33,186 nt of DNA, taken from assembly GCA_020630615.1 (NCBI GenBank), contig JAHDBA010000031.1, forward strand, positions 1-33,186, written 5' to 3'. Shown in pieces: positions 33,043-33,186 of the stretch. The stretch's first letter is position 1. Each line of letters opens with the position of its first letter. The stretch is from Myxococcota bacterium. Its GTDB lineage: Bacteria > Myxococcota > UBA727 > JAHDBA01. Under the pieces are notes generated by a model, which saw only the letters and a list, made by a program, of their open reading frames with translations, made no database searches and was not told where the DNA came from. Made by a program: the position numbers and the translations under genes.

Positions 33043-33186
33043 TTAGGTGTCGGGCGCAAGGTGTTGTCTCGTATTCAGTCGATGCTCTCGCCGCCGGGCT
33101 GCATCCTCAGCTCGTCGGATACTGGCTGCACCATCTGTTAGAAGGGATGGAACGGGCCGTTTTTCTCCCCTTTCATCGAGAGCAAC
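33043..33186 (-). CDS. Acyl-CoA thioesterase-like protein, C-terminal end only
   Basis: The last 47 codons of a - strand gene cut by the window edge, ending in TAA at 33043-33045. The peptide starts VALDERGEKRPVPSLLTDGA and continues with a charged helix (RRAEDAARRREHRL), matching the typical tail of hotdog-fold acyl-CoA thioesterases (FVALDxxGKPRPVP ... RRxxR). The rest of the gene is outside the window, so family and substrate remain provisional. It is followed by the rpsO promoter. Confidence 0.5.
   Translation of the reverse strand, partial: VALDERGEKRPVPSLLTDGAASIRRAEDAARRREHRLNTRQHLAPDT

Overview
The window looks like a chromosomal segment of a Gram-negative bacterium, most likely a deltaproteobacterial/Myxococcota or Bradymonadota-type lineage. 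This is inferred from the number of large secreted lipoproteins (Cys-rich, choice-of-anchor-D/YfaP-like and PEGA types) scattered among housekeeping genes, the DnaK gene coupled to a PEGA protein, and a transposase-like protein carrying a DnaA-type helix-turn-helix. No rRNA, tRNA, CRISPR array, prophage or intact insertion sequence was seen.

Layout. (1) 1-391: a strong terminator, a two-copy 25-bp tandem repeat and what looks like a decayed IS3-type orfA start. (2) 392-4477, + strand: dnaK, a PEGA-domain envelope protein and a lipoprotein, with overlapping ends. (3) 4471-7316, - strand: glmU followed by a secreted protein with a faint TraB/ChaN-like look. (4) 7455-10022, + strand: three short tandem lipoprotein genes that appear paralogous, then a NYN/DUF88 protein with two of its acidic active-site positions replaced. 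(5) 10091-13004, - strand: two unrecognised cytoplasmic proteins. (6) 13047-16920, + strand: uvrA and epmA. (7) 17037-18785, - strand: a large multidomain lipoprotein. (8) 19022-19240, + strand: a solitary cysteine-free ribosomal protein S18. (9) 19368-33186, - strand: a long run of rightward-to-leftward genes: acyl-CoA thioesterase (C-terminal end only), rpsO, pnp, an 888-residue lipoprotein, a Nif3-like protein, mutL, miaA, hisC, cmk, hisS and a transposase-derived protein.

How the genes fit together. Translation and RNA metabolism dominate (uS15, PNPase, HisRS, MiaA, EpmA, bS18), with DNA repair (UvrA, MutL), nucleotide and amino-acid metabolism (Cmk, HisC), and cell-wall precursor synthesis (GlmU). 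Many neighbours are coupled by 4-base ATGA overlaps (PEGA/lipoprotein, mutL/miaA, hisC/cmk, cmk/hisS), so they are probably co-translated.

The most unusual items are the transposase-like protein after hisS, whose HUH histidines and conserved tyrosine are gone while its DNA-binding C-terminus is kept (a probable domesticated, non-catalytic Y1 transposase); the NYN protein with altered active-site acids; a MutL without the DQHA endonuclease motif; and the tandem lipoprotein family. No complete new defence or mobile system was evident. Function calls rest on motif recognition by eye; no database search was possible.
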